A DNA stretch of 64,000 nt from Puccinia triticina (lineage: Eukaryota; Basidiomycota; Pucciniomycetes; Pucciniales; Pucciniaceae). The notes under the pieces are model-generated. The model did no database searches, was not told the DNA's origin, and saw only the letters and a list, made by a program, of their open reading frames with translations. Shown here one piece after another: positions 1 through 10,800 of this stretch. Every line of letters starts with the position of its first letter. Within the stretch, counting starts at the first letter, position 1. The stretch covers positions 1,116,001 through 1,180,000 of the forward strand of contig NC_070565.1 of NCBI RefSeq assembly GCF_026914185.1, in the 5' to 3' direction. The position numbers and the translations under genes were made by a program.

Positions 1-482
1 CAAGAGTAAAAGTGGCGGGCTGCAGGTTGGAAAACCCATCCGCTGATGATTGATCTTTGAACGTGGTTGTCTCGCGCCATCAAGTTTGTTATGCACCTCG
101 CCTATGTTCACATTGTGTGAAGGGTGATGAGAGGATTCTGAAGAGGGCACTTGGACTCTGTAGCATTCTGAAGAGGGCACTCGGACTCTGTAGCTATGGG
201 CTTATGAGTGCTCAGACCCCATGGCTATGGGTTTATGAGCTCCATAGTCATGGAATTACAGCTTATAAATCCATAATCATGGGTTTATGGCATGTACTTA
301 GCAGCGGGTTCGTAATGTAGGGGCCAAAAAAAAAAAAAAAAAAACTGGCTGGTCAGAAACCTTAGCCTAGATAGAACTAGAATCTACAGCCTCCAAAAGG
401 CCCAAAACTATCATTTACATGTTGTAGTAAACCCATATGCATGGGCTTAATTTGGCCTGCGTCTCAGATTTGATTTTGCAGG
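1..482. other. No gene seen; poly(A) tract
   Basis: I see no convincing coding sequence here. A run of 19 adenines lies at 326-344, and a short direct repeat (GAAGAGGGCACT) occurs twice around 140-180. The poly(A) could be the tail of an inserted retroposon, but no body or target duplication could be tied to it. Confidence 0.5.
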
Positions 483-1201
483 CACCTGTGGGCACCTCTA
501 AACCCCATAGTATGCAGTTACTCAGAACCCATATTAAGTGACTGCATACCGCCTTTCTGGCAGGCAAAATAAAAACCCTGGGAAACCCAGGATACCCAAA
601 AAACCCTAACTTAACACAAGCCCCTCTTTGGAGGGCCTGGTACAGCCTGGCTGGCGCAAAGCGCCCCTCGCAAAGCAAGCCTCCAAAGGAGGGACTTGCG
701 CCGTATACCCCCCTACTCGCCCTACTCTTTTTGGCATTTGGCAGGGCATTATTTTAGAAACACTATCAAATCTGATCCTCTTAACCTTTTTTTTTTCTTG
801 TTTGGTGTTCCATGACCGTCTGCTTATCCCCTACTACCCTGCCACGTCTCAGTCTCCCACCGACTTTAAAAGTGGTTTTTTTATTGTTTTTCAAACCTGA
901 AAGCTGGTTTGAAGCGCTGCTGTGGCCGGATTTTGGTTTTACATATATTCTCCATCCTTCCAATACATACTTGAGATACAGAGCACGTGACCTCCACAAT
1001 CTTCTCACCCAATCTGGGCCAATAAGATAGTCTCAAACTTTGGGTCTTAAAAAGTACAGGCCATTTGCATCACTCCTGGTCTCAGAGCACCGGGTGTCTT
1101 CATGAGCCTAAACACACACCCGGTGCTTTCCTATCGCATCCACCTGGCTAAGGCCTTTAAGTTTGCATACAGCATACTGCACCAGCAGTGGGATAGCATC
1201 A

Positions 1202-1436
1202 AACCCATTTAGTGTGCCCCCTTATTGCTTCCGCACCCTCCTCAGAGTGAAATTTGGGTCTCATGTCTAGTGGGTCTGGTATGACGCTTCCATCTGGCTT
1301 TGGCCGGTCAACTTTCAAGAAGATTGTGTCATAAGCTCATCTCTTCAGCATACTCTTTGCCGGGATAGCGGCAAACCCATTGGGTGTGCCCCCTTATCTC
1401 TTCCGCACCCTTTTCAGGGTGAAATTTGGGTTGTCT
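1202..1436. repeat. Internal direct repeat of about 63 bp, period 172
   Basis: Positions 1202-1264 and 1374-1436 are diverged direct copies (AACCCATT...GAAATTTGGGT). On the minus strand they lie just downstream of the helicase fragment and may be duplicated coding sequence from the same source gene. Confidence 0.7.
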
Positions 1437-1761
1437 TAAAATACATCTCCGAGATCCTGGTCTTCCCAAACCCGGTGCCAGCTTGAACAAAACAGTTCTC
1501 CCCGCGAGCAAGAGCAGACACAGTTTGTACCTGTAGAGGCTTGGGTTCATCGTGATAAAATTCCTTTGACGCCGAGCTGATGTAGCTAGATAGTAGTTCA
1601 TCGCTGAGGCCTGTAATCCTTTTTGGTAGTGAGACAGCTATTTTTTTTACGGAAGTGATGTCGTAGTCGTTTTCCATGGCGAGTTGGCCAAGATCTGTGT
1701 TCAATAAGTTGGATGAAGCTTTTGTTAAACTTCTGGCGAACTGGATGACACAAACAGACAT
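1414..1761 (-). pseudogene. RecQ-like DNA helicase N-terminal fragment
   Basis: The 115-codon open frame ends in ARGENCFVQAGTGFGKTR, a Walker A (motif I) segment preceded by a PLQVQTVSAL Q-motif-like stretch. This is the start of a DEAH/RecQ-type helicase domain, which normally runs on for about 350 residues. Here the frame stops within 15 residues of the P-loop and none of motifs Ia-VI follow, so this is a captured or decayed fragment. It lies wholly inside the 606-2512 foldback element, which suggests host sequence captured by a transposon. RecQ-like ATPases with this motif recur in repetitive rust DNA, but the exact subfamily is not certain. Confidence 0.7.
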
Positions 1762-2088
1762 TCACCCCTGGTGGCATTCAGATGAGGCTTGGAATATTTG
1801 TACATCATTGCCTATGTGCATAGTGGAAAGCCACCGGTCACAGTACAGGAGGTGGTATCATGACACTTGAGTGCTTTAAAATCTATCAATTTGAAGATAA
1901 AAAATGGGGAGCAAATCCAGCATCTATGATAAGTATACTACAAGATGCAGGAGAAGCAGGCGGTCATATGGCTCCGCCAAAGCTTCATGGTATTCCTTAA
2001 GAGTGAGGAGGTACAAGCAATAACATAAAAAAACACAAAAAAATGAAAAAGAGTGTAGAGGTAGTATATGTTGGTACACCTCACACCT

Positions 2089-2160
2089 GTGGATATAGCT
2101 CAACGGTAGAGCAACCCAGCATGCATCGGGGAGATGCGGGTTCGATTCCCCCTGTCCGCA
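2089..2160 (+). tRNA. tRNA-like gene, copy 1
   Basis: The 72 nt fold as a cloverleaf: a seven-pair acceptor (GTGGATA with TGTCCGC, two G-U), a D arm GCTC-AACGGTA-GAGC, an anticodon arm with one or two mismatches, and a T arm around GGTTCGATTCC (the B box) with one mismatch. The loop GCATGCA has C instead of the invariant U33, so an anticodon cannot be assigned safely (ATG by position, GCA or CAT if shifted). It resembles an organelle-type tRNA or tRNA pseudogene more than a standard nuclear tRNA. Intact A/B-box-like sequences mean Pol III transcription is possible. Confidence 0.6.
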
Positions 2161-2313
2161 CTATTCCTTTTACTCGCTCTACAGGTTATGAGCCCAGCGC
2201 TATAAGCAGCTGCGTACCTGGGATGAGCCTCTGGGAGGATTAGTGGGCTCTGTCACTGGTGTAGGTGTACAGGGGGTGTGTAGAGGTAGTATATGTTGGT
2301 ACACCCCACACCT

Positions 2314-2385
2314 GTGGATATAGCTCAACGGTAGAGCAACCCAGCATGCATCGGGGAGATGCGGGTTCGATTCCCCCTGTCCGCA
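2314..2385 (+). tRNA. tRNA-like gene, copy 2
   Basis: Identical in sequence to the copy at 2089-2160, with the same cloverleaf and the same anomalous anticodon loop. It lies in the second unit of the 225 bp tandem duplication and inside the foldback element. Confidence 0.6.
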
Positions 2386-2861
2386 CTATTCCTTTTACTC
2401 GCTCTACAAAGAGTAGGCCAAGTACTAGGATGTAATGTATAAGTCCCTCCTTTGGAGGGTCCCTGCGGGACGGCGTCCCCCCTCCACAAACGGAGGGACT
2501 TAGTTAAGTTAGCAAAAAACCTGCCTTTGGGACTCCCCCAAAATCTCCCCAAGTCCAGCCTCTGAAGCCGCACCGGTCATCACCGGTCATACTACAGTTG
2601 GCCGGTGATATTACTGCTACATCACCAACCACCGGCTCACATCACATCCCGCACCACATCGGCCTCATCTAATCCGGAGCATCCCCTCAGGCCAAATGTA
2701 ACCTTCTCTCCGCGCCTATACCTGTGACCATCTCAACTCTCCTTGGCCGCCAACCGCCCCGACTCGCCGTGTCCATTGCCAGTGGTCAGCTAATCAAACA
2801 TCTACACTTCTCTAACCAATCTCAGCCTCAAACAGCCATCAATACTCGACCCCAACCAACT

Positions 2862-3399
2862 CTAACTTAACACAAGTCCCCCCTGGTGGGAGCGCTGTGG
2901 CTGGCGGCGAAGCCGCCCCTCCCGCAGGGAGGGACTTGTGCATTATCCCAAATTTTACGCGGGAGCAGAAAGTTCATTTGGCTGAGAGGTTTTTAAAATT
3001 TTTATAGCTCCTCCCCCAGCCTCTCCACCAATATGCCCTATCTGTACCCTATGCTACTTTTCTTTCTCTACATTTTGGTCTACTCAGATTTTTTCTATCT
3101 CAATCTGTTGACCTTTTCAAAAGATCAAAAATGCACAAGTCTTCCAAATGAGGCTCCACTTGTTTGGGACTCCAGGAGTTGTTTTTCTGGCTACAAGATA
3201 GATAAGTGGCTCAAATTGATTGCAAGAACAGAACCTACAGCTCTGTGTATTCAGTTTTTCTATATTGGTTGGGATTTTTAGTGTAGCAGATCCTTTCTGC
3301 TCCTGCTTAAATCAAGACATAACTCATAAGCCTCTCCTGCGGAGAGCCCTCCGGGCGGGGTCCCCCGGACCCTCCGTTCAAGAGGCTTAGTTAAGCTAG
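2862..3399. mobile_element. Foldback DNA transposon, CTAACTTAAC family, 0.54 kb
   Basis: Same family as the 606-2512 element: it starts CTAACTTAAC and ends GTTAAGCTAG (one mismatch to the perfect inverse), has hairpin termini containing AAGTCCCCCC...GGGAGGGACTTG at 2875-2940, and is flanked by the exact 8 bp direct repeat AACCAACT (2854-2861 and 3400-3407). The 370 bp interior has no recognisable gene. Confidence 0.85.
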
Positions 3400-3407
3400 A
3401 ACCAACT

Positions 3408-4041
3408 CGTTGATTGGTTTGATGTCCGATAAGCTGCTCTAGTCTCAGCTGTCCCTGTTCCAGTATCTGACCCGGTTTGCCTCTTTGCAGATTCTCCCTC
3501 CTAAAGTGCTCCTCCTCAAGCCAGATCACCGGTGGTAGTCCGAGGTACATCATCATATCTAACAAGAAAAATTGTAATCCGGTTTGCTGTACCATCCAAA
3601 AGAGGCCAAAGGAGTGAGTGGCATGCCCGAATGTACCCTAAGCAATTCCAAATCGGGAGGAGCGTTGTTTTGGAAACAGGGCAAAAAAAAATGTTTACGA
3701 GTAAAAAAAAGCGCGCCATTTGAGCCACGTACACATTAATTTGTAACCATGGGTGGGGGGCGCAACAGTGGAAACAATGAGCACACATGAAAGCGAGAGT
3801 AGCATACAAAACATGTAACCAGACAATCATTGTTGCCTGGTGAACAGGCAGATGAGCAAAAAATTAAACAGAAAGAAACAGAGATTTGAGAAGTTAGCGG
3901 TCCAAGATGGACTGTTTCACCATATAAGCAACACTACCATCCCCCTGTCATCTGCATCTTGAATCAGCAGCCCCTCATTCCCATTCATCACACCTCGCTC
4001 CCTTCCTTCCATCTTATCGCATCACCAAGTGGCTATGTTCA
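3408..4041. other. Spacer 3' of the MULE gene
   Basis: No supported gene. It contains A-rich tracts (3685-3718) and the presumed 3' flank of the minus-strand MULE gene. I looked for terminal inverted repeats matching 7083-7822 and found none. Confidence 0.4.
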
Positions 4042-7000
4042 TCAAAGTTGCACCCTCGGAGCGAGGATTGTTGCCTCCTCCATCACCCCAACAATCTCAA
4101 AGAGCCGCTCCTTGAACAAACCCATCGACAAAACGTCGGATTTCGAAACAAACATCTTCGAGTTCTTCACGACCTTCAACAAGTCATCCATGCGCTTGAA
4201 CGCTCCCCATCCGACCTCTACCATTTCGCCAACCAAGACCGCCGCCTCGGCGCCGTTCATAGAGGAAGTATCATCAACACCCCGGAACATAGGTGCCACT
4301 GTGTGAGATATGCCTGGTATGCGATCTTCAACCATCCGCAAGAGCGCGAAGCACACCTCCTGAAATCGATTCATCAAACGAGGTGATGAAAGCTTGGCCA
4401 TACCCTTCCGATCTTTCTTTCTCTTGAGCACATCGGTGATCCGCTTGAGCGCAGACATTCCAGAGTTGAGTTCCGCCGCAATTATTCCTTTTGGAGTTAG
4501 TTGCACTGCTGACGCAATCGGCTCTATCGCTCCGTGGTTGATGTTATTTTGTACCGGATCAGGAGCGCTTGACCCACCAGTGGCAAAAGTTGGGTGTGCA
4601 GTGCTGAACGGAGCATATTCTTGTTGGCCCGGGCGAAATCGTTTTGAGAAATTCAGCTCGTAAGGTGAGAAAACACCTGAGTTACGTCGCTTGGAAGATT
4701 CAGGTTTGGGTAGATGTGAGCTTTTGATGACCTCGATATCGGAATCGCAAGGGTCGCTGTTGATTTGAATGGTGGCGGGCTGGGGTCTACTGAGTGCCTT
4801 TTCAACAACCAGAAGTTTGAATTCTCGCGCCAAGAAATACATGTGGATGCATGCGCTGCCGGACCTGGTGAAGAACATGCAGCTGCAGGTGAGCAGGCGA
4901 CCCTCGATGACTCCAAACGGAGGCAGGTAATCGACACGATAGGACATCTTGGTTGGGTTAGAAAAGGAATCGACCTGGAACTAGAGTGTGGTGTTGGTTG
5001 CGTGCAGTGTCAGTTGTGTCGATTCATCTGCAGTAAATTTTAAATACATGTAGGAGGAGCATACATACATGGTTGTTGTACTTGAGGATCCGAGCGCCAA
5101 TCTGCTCCAAGTACTGCTTGGTGAAGCCTTTTGCCCGATTCTTGGTTCTCAATTGGAACTTGTTTGCGCGTTGTTTGACAAATCCCGTGTTCGCCTGACA
5201 ATGATCCCTGCCAAAATCGGGCTCCACAACGTCGCAGAAAGTCTGTGTCAGCTCATCGATGCGAGGCCGCTCAGATGCCGAGATGTATTGTGACTTCAGG
5301 ACGCGGTGCCAAGCCTCCGCGTAATTATTGGTGTCCATACCCTGGTGTGCAGTCTGTCGTAAAAAAGAGGAATTTCATTTTAGTGCTTCCCAACAACGGA
5401 AGGGATGCAAACGGCGAACTTACAGTGCGGTAGTATAAAGACCAGTGTTTGATGTATGTATACCACTGTGAATCAACGTAATCTGCGAACCCCTTGCTCA
5501 CTAACCGCCACTTGCTGAGATAAATCATCATCCGGCTTCTTGGGTAATCGCCAGCGTAAAGCATCTGTCGGAAATCTGCTATCGCCTCGGATGAGCGATT
5601 TCCCAGGTAATTGGCTGCTTTGCTCTTCACGGCTTTCATGACATGGAACAAACACCAAAAGTGTCTTGGTGCTTGTTCCATGAGGTCGCCAAAAGATTCC
5701 GAAACCGCTGTCTTGATGGCGAGGGCACAGTCGCTCATCACGGCGTGGGGCACAAGTCCGCACGAGAATCGGATCCAGCTGAGGATGCGTACAATGGGAT
5801 CTCTGTGATATCAAAAAGTTAGTGGTAAGTCAGCAACAGACTGGATGAGTTTGTTTTTAGGAATGGAATCATGTACGATGAGCACTTACATGGCCAGGGA
5901 GGTGGTGAAGGCCCAGCATACAGGCAATCCTTTGCCAGTGATGGGGTTGCGGATCAAGACCGTATATAGACTGACTTTGCGGCCTTGAGAGAGGAAATAA
6001 TTCTTCACGGTGTTGTGTGTTGCATCGATAAATATCATAGTCTTGCCGTGTTCTAGCATCATCTCGCGTTGCCACGGAGATTGAATTGCAAAAAGAAACG
6101 CATCGGAATCGGTCAGCACAGGGGCATAAGTGTGCCAGCCGGTACTGGTCAAGTGAGATTCCCAAAGTGACATCGACACGAATACGTCCCGGTCCCGTCT
6201 AGCTTGAAAAGTGAGCCTCGTCTTGATCAGGTAGTTGACATGGTCGTATAGGACCGCATTCGATGCCGGAACAACAACACCGGTCCTGGCACAAAGCTGA
6301 GGTGTTGGCGGTGCAATTAGAATTCAGTGTTGGTGCTTTCCACACCTACCAAGAAGAAGAAAAGAAAAACTTACAGCATGAAGGTCTCGAGATGACAAGA
6401 GGCGATGGATGCCTTTCCATCCAATACCCGAATCAACACGGGCGATGATCCAGTCATCAATAACCTTGGGAATCCGAGTGTTTTCCATGTCTTCTTTAGT
6501 GTTGAGTTCGTGCGAATGTTTCCAATGCCATTCGACCCGCAGCAAGTCTGTGGCAATGTGGTGGGTGATGGTGAATCTGGCCTTGCAGCCACACTTCCTT
6601 CCGGATTCTTCTTTCCGGGAGTTGATTGGAGCCTCGTGGTGCCCGTTGCGAGGACATTCGTAGTAGAGCTTGAAATGGTACTGCATCGGTGGGCCGGGTT
6701 TCTTGATTGGAGGGGTTTCAACTTGATTGGTAAAGCAGTTGTCGAGGGTCCAACGAACTGTCACTTGCATTTTTTCAACAAAAAGCTGGGCTTCTCCCAT
6801 AGAACGGCCAAGAATGGAGAAGCAAAACGGATGACTGTTGAAAGCCGGACCAGCGCCGCCTAACCAACGGACCATTCTTAGCGTGCATGGAGCAAGCTTG
6901 GCACCATGTGGAACAGGGACCTCTTCGATGAACGGTTCAGGTACAATATCTTCAATGTCAATAATGAGTGGATATTTGTTACTGGGTGGTTTTAGTTCGG

Positions 7001-7082
7001 TGTTTAGCATTGCTTGGAGGGATGAAAGCACTGAGGAATGTGGAGATGATTTTGTGTTGGCGTTTGAGGTGATTGAGAGCAT
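4042..7082 (-). pseudogene. MULE (Mutator-like, FAR1-type) transposase gene, five exons, one premature stop
   Basis: Minus-strand exons 7082-6375, 6296-5890, 5802-5424, 5353-5065 and 5027-4042 join through GT-AG introns with continuous frame to 923 codons. In order they give an N-terminal FAR1/WRKY-GCM1-like zinc region (HEAPINSRK...CGCKARF...WKHSHEL), a DDE core with IFIDATHN (D about 327), VMSDCALA (D about 396), CLFHVMKAV and NNYAEAWHRVLK (E about 511), and a SWIM finger (CSC...CIH) encoded at about 4855-4895. The only break seen is TAG at 4981-4983 (codon about 610), after the catalytic core and before the SWIM finger. Such enzymes cut and paste MULE transposons. No terminal inverted repeats were found at its edges. 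Confidence 0.85.
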
Positions 7083-8164
7083 TTTTCAATGGAGTGTGGC
7101 GAGGAAGGTAAGGGATAAGTAATTGGCTCGGGTCTTATGGATGGTAATGTGGGGGATGAAGCGGTGAAAGGAAATTTGGGGGGGAGTGAGGCAGGAATGG
7201 AAAGACCTGAGGGGAAGGCCGGTGCCGGAAGACAATAACGCAGGCAACGATATGTAAGGATCAAAAGCTTGGGGGGAAGGTTGTAAAAAAGCCGGGCGAC
7301 TGGAGGTAACCGAAAGGGTATGAAAGGATTAAATTGAAAGTAAATATGTACAAACAACGCAATGATCGTGATTTTATGAAAGGCAAACACTGAAAGCTTA
7401 GGTTTGCTGTATAGATTAAAAGGTTGGAAGCTTAGATTTCTGGGCAGAGGTTGACGGTTGTGGTTGATGCAAGACAAAATTGATAAGAAAAATTGTGAGT
7501 TGTGGTCAATGCAAAACAAGATTGATATGATGGCTCCGGGCCGAGTGAATAACTGGGTTGATTGGAGGGCTATTGCTTTGTGGCAGCAGCAATAGCTACT
7601 TATATGGGGCCTCACGGTCCCAGGGCTCTCCTTGGGAAGACAATACTCCAAATGTTTTACATTGGAGGCGAACTCAGACAACCGGACATGCAACAATGTG
7701 TAGGATAATCTTGGTCATAATTAACGGGCTGCAAAGCCGAGGCGGTAATCACTGTATGTAATGTGTGACACCCTTTTTTTTCCCGGGGCCCATTTCTAAG
7801 GTTACGTGTCCGGATTAAGAATTGCTTAGGGTATTTTCAACTGAGCGAGTGAGTGCTATCCCAAGTTTGCTGAAGTTTCACTCACACACCTCACGCTTGC
7901 TTGGAAGTATCTCAGTCTCTCCCCAAGCTTGCAAGCAGACCTGTGCGGACAACAAGAACGCCTACCAGAAACCCAGCCCTGTTGTAGCGGGACCACACTC
8001 CTCCCTGTTGCTCAAGCCTTTGGTACCTACACCCATGCCTCGTCACGGCTCAAAAACGGCAGGCAAGGAGAAACAAGGGCCCTCCTTAAGTTCAAGGTAT
8101 TGTTCATGAGATACAGGAAAAAAAACAAGAAGTGTCGGGAGGGAGGGGTGAGCAATTGGGATGT
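7083..8164. other. 5' flank of the MULE gene, no other gene seen
   Basis: Long minus-strand frames at 7004-7696 are low-complexity (Ser/Pro/Leu) and overlap the transposase start out of frame, so I do not call a gene. The stretch should hold the transposase promoter. No clear TATA box was assigned. Confidence 0.4.
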
Positions 8165-8716
8165 CTATGCGGCAAGGATTGGGCTTTCCTCCTCTGCGCC
8201 GGTTGTCAGCCCCACATAGGACGCCCCGGATCCTCCTCCTCTTCCTCCGGACGGCTCGACGGTCTCAAGCAGCACACAGCACGGGTTAACCTGCTCAACA
8301 ATCCGCTGGACCGACGCACTCGCGTTGTCGACAAGCAGCTGCCAGAAGGCCCGGTCGCCGTGGGTCCAGAGGGTCTCCTTGCTGATCGTGCCTTCACAGA
8401 GCGAGAGCTTGATCGCCTCCGCCGCCCACTTGTAGAGATACGACTGCGCGCCATCCACCCAAAATTTCTAGTTGCTTGTCAGATAGGCCTTGTCCAGTAG
8501 CTTGGCCGCCCCAACCGTCTCGCGCACCATCCACCGTCTACCCAGATCGTCAAGCGATAGATCTCCTGCGCATCCGCCAGCTCCAGATATCCAACTACCG
8601 CCTCCGTCCCATCCGTCTTCTGCCACAGGAACCGCTCCATCAGCAGCCAAGTGAGCAAACATTGCTCCCAGCACTCTGTCTCCAGCTCGATTGGCGGCCA
8701 TGACCAGCAGACTCAC
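8165..8716 (-). pseudogene. Degenerate fragment of an unidentified protein gene
   Basis: Two minus-strand frames read as one protein broken by a frameshift and a stop near 8468. The upstream part in the alternative frame gives ...WEQCLLTWLLMERFLWQ and ELADAQEIYRL; the downstream part gives QSYLYKWAAEAIKLSL and DRAFWQLLVDN. Composition looks like real amphipathic helical protein and not chance reading. I do not recognise the family. It sits beside fragments of known host genes and shares their decayed state. Confidence 0.45.
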
Positions 8717-9145
8717 TCACTCTCAGGCACCAGAAACCAGTCGATCGGCGCAAGCGTCTACCCAACCACCTTCTCATCCACCCTCCACCCCCTTTCTGAG
8801 GATGGCAGCAAGCTCAACGACCTCCAGAAGATCATCAATGATATCCAGGCGGCTATGAACAGCATCAGCTCCACCAGCCACAAGCTGGTCAAACCCAACT
8901 CCTCAAACTCATTAACCTTCCTATCCTTGCAAGGCAAGAATTGGGGAGAACATCTTTGGCAAGGTAGCCAAATTGATGCTCTCCGGGCTAAGATATTAGC
9001 ACACTGGACGTATCATCTATTGGGACATCAAGCCCTCTATTATACTCGTCACCAGGGACGGCTTGATCAAGATCTTCAATCTCGGTGTTTCCGGTGAACT
9101 GATTGGCTCAATGGCTGGCACTTTTATGGGCACCTCCGCTTGCAT
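8650..9145 (+). pseudogene. MAP kinase kinase (STE7-like) gene fragment
   Basis: The plus strand first reads KLNDLQKIINDIQAAMNSIS, an N-terminal MAPKK-type stretch. After a frameshift near 8950 it reads a decayed catalytic loop and activation segment: IIYWDIKPS for HRDIKPSN, GLIKIFNLGVSGEL for KICDFGVSGEL, then SMAGTFMGTSACMA. The whole N-lobe (glycine loop, catalytic lysine) is missing between the two parts, and key residues are substituted (HRD to YWD, DFG to NLG). It is therefore a non-functional, internally deleted relic of a kinase that would phosphorylate a MAP kinase. Confidence 0.7.
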
Positions 9146-9318
9146 GGCTTATTGTTATTCTCTAGTCTATTTCTTTTCTTATCTTCCAGAACACACGAGA
9201 TTTCCAAAGCAAAATTGAACTTCTGATTTCAATATGTCCAAATCCTTGGCGCCAAGAGCATCCACCCATTTGTACCAGATTTTTTTAAACAGTCTCCTGC
9301 AGTTGTATTGTAACTTTT

Positions 9319-10160
9319 TGTATATAAGCATAAAAATTTGAGGGCAAAGATAAATGTGCATAAAATAGTTGCCCTGAAGTTTTTGGCAGCAATGTGTTAT
9401 CAGAACAGGCTTAGTAGGAAACTGACTGCTAACTGTATAACTTTTTGGTTACACACCCAAACAGTCTAATAATTTCAGGGATATTTTAATGTTACATATT
9501 CTCTGTGCCATGAATTTTTTAGCAATGGGGTGGTATCAAAACATGATATTTAAGGGATGCATGGCTGAGTAGAAAAATGTCTGGCAACAGTATAACTGTT
9601 TTGTTAATTGTCCCATCAGTCCAAAAACTTCATTTACTTTCCAAGTATGCATATTCTCTTTGAACTGAAATTTTTAGCAATGGTGTTGCATCAGAACGTA
9701 AGATATAAGGGTATGCACTAGTAGGTACTAGTTCTACTGTGCATGCCTTATATCTCAGGTTCTGACTTCAAACCAATGCCAAAAATTTTGGTGCACATAG
9801 AATATGCATAATTGGAAATTAACCAAAGCTTTTAGACTGATGGGACATGTAAAAAAAGCTATACTGTTAGCAGTCATTTTTCTACTAAGCCATCCATGCC
9901 CTCTTAAATATCATGTTTTGATGCCACCCCATTGCTAAAAATTTCATGGCACAGAGAATATTTAACATTAAAATATTCCTGAAATTATTAGACTGTTTGG
10001 GTGTGTAACCAAAAAGTTATACAGTTAGCAGTCAGTTTCCTAGTAAGCCTGCCGTACTCCCCTTATGTAGCATGTTCTGATGACACAATGTTGCTAAAAT
10101 ATTCAGGGGAACTATTTTATGCACATTTATCTGTGACCTAAAAATTCTATGCTTCTATTA
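9319..10160. repeat. Large inverted repeat (foldback), arms about 400 bp, 20 nt loop
   Basis: The arm 9319-9718 is largely the reverse complement of 9739-10160; the loop 9719-9738 is itself partly palindromic (TAGTAGGTACT). Each arm is made of about three diverged tandem units of 130-140 bp with shared words such as GTTAGCAGTCA, TAAGCC, ATGTTTTGATG, and TTGCTAAAAATTTCATGG. No coding sequence is seen. A transcript through it would form a long hairpin. No target duplication could be fixed at the ends. Confidence 0.8.
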
Positions 10161-10800
10161 CATGGAACATGGGAGTTGTTTTTCCAAGCCTTTTGATAAA
10201 AACCCTGTTTTCTTTTTTCCAAACCTTTTCCCCCTGAAAGTGCAGCAGTGTAGCTGCCTTTGACTCTAGTTAAAATTATTCCTAGCGTTTGGATCATTCA
10301 AATAGGTCTACTTTAGCCACAACTGCCTTGTGGTCTTCAATAAATCACATTTGATTTCTTTGAAAGTGTACACATTGTACTAAACACTAGCTAGTTGGGG
10401 TTGAAGCTAAAATAATTATATGATTCCAAAGTTGAGATGATTTTTCATACTGTTTATTAAAATTATACCTGTAGTTGCAATCATCCAATTATCTCCACTT
10501 TGGTCCAACTGGAAAGTGGTCAGTGTTACATTATACACTTTTCCCAGTCTTGGAATTATCCTATTAAAAGTACTATACATAGCTCTAACTGCTGAAGAAT
10601 ACACCTTGACAGTTACACCTTGCCAGTTGGGCCTAATACAGTAGACAATTTATATGATTGCAATGCTGGGAGTAATTTTCATACTGTTTATAAAGATACT
10701 TGTGCCTTTGAAACTGCCTAATGATATCTACTGTGGCCCCAACAAGCCATAACAAATAGCTTCACGGTAGACAAAATTTATATATTGCCCTTTTCATTTG
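10161..10800. other. No gene seen
   Basis: AT-rich sequence with no open frame of note. An internal similarity (TATATGATTCCAAAGTTGAG near 10419, TATATGATTGCAATGCTGGG near 10651) suggests an old duplication. Confidence 0.4.

Larger units (their letters stand above)
2053..2408 (+). repeat. Tandem duplication of a tRNA-bearing unit, period 225
   Basis: Positions 2053-2183 and 2278-2408 are near-identical 131 bp direct copies, differing at about one base (ACACCTCACA versus ACACCCCACA). Each includes a complete tRNA-like sequence plus conserved 5' and 3' flanks. High identity means the duplication is recent compared with the surrounding decay. Confidence 0.9.
606..2512. mobile_element. Foldback DNA transposon, CTAACTTAAC family, 1.9 kb
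   Basis: The element begins CTAACTTAAC and ends GTTAAGTTAG, a perfect 10 bp terminal inverted repeat, and is flanked by the 9 bp direct repeat CAAAAAACC (597-605 and 2513-2521). The uninterrupted copy of the target at 13846-14112 holds that 9-mer once, which acts as an empty site. Each terminus is also a hairpin of about 75-110 bp (606-712 and about 2436-2512) built on a shared AAGTCCCTCC motif. There is no transposase, so it is non-autonomous. The 9 bp duplication suggests MULE-type mobilisation, but hAT (8 bp) cannot be excluded. It carries a helicase fragment and two tRNA-like units. Confidence 0.85.
483..2665 (-). repeat. Interspersed repeat block, copy 1, split by a foldback element
   Basis: Positions 483-605 and 2513-2665 together match, in reverse complement, one uninterrupted 267 bp block at 13846-14112. 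In this copy the block is cut by the 606-2512 element; the 9 bp CAAAAAACC is present on both sides of the insertion and once in the uninterrupted copy. The block holds an internal hairpin (GTATGCAGT...ACTGCATAC). Its class is unknown. It abuts the truncated 3' end of a copia element in the other copy, so LTR debris is possible but not shown. Confidence 0.8.

Noticed and set aside
7004..7696. 230-codon minus-strand frame upstream of the MULE gene
   Set aside because: Low complexity, overlaps the transposase start in another frame and shows no family motif.
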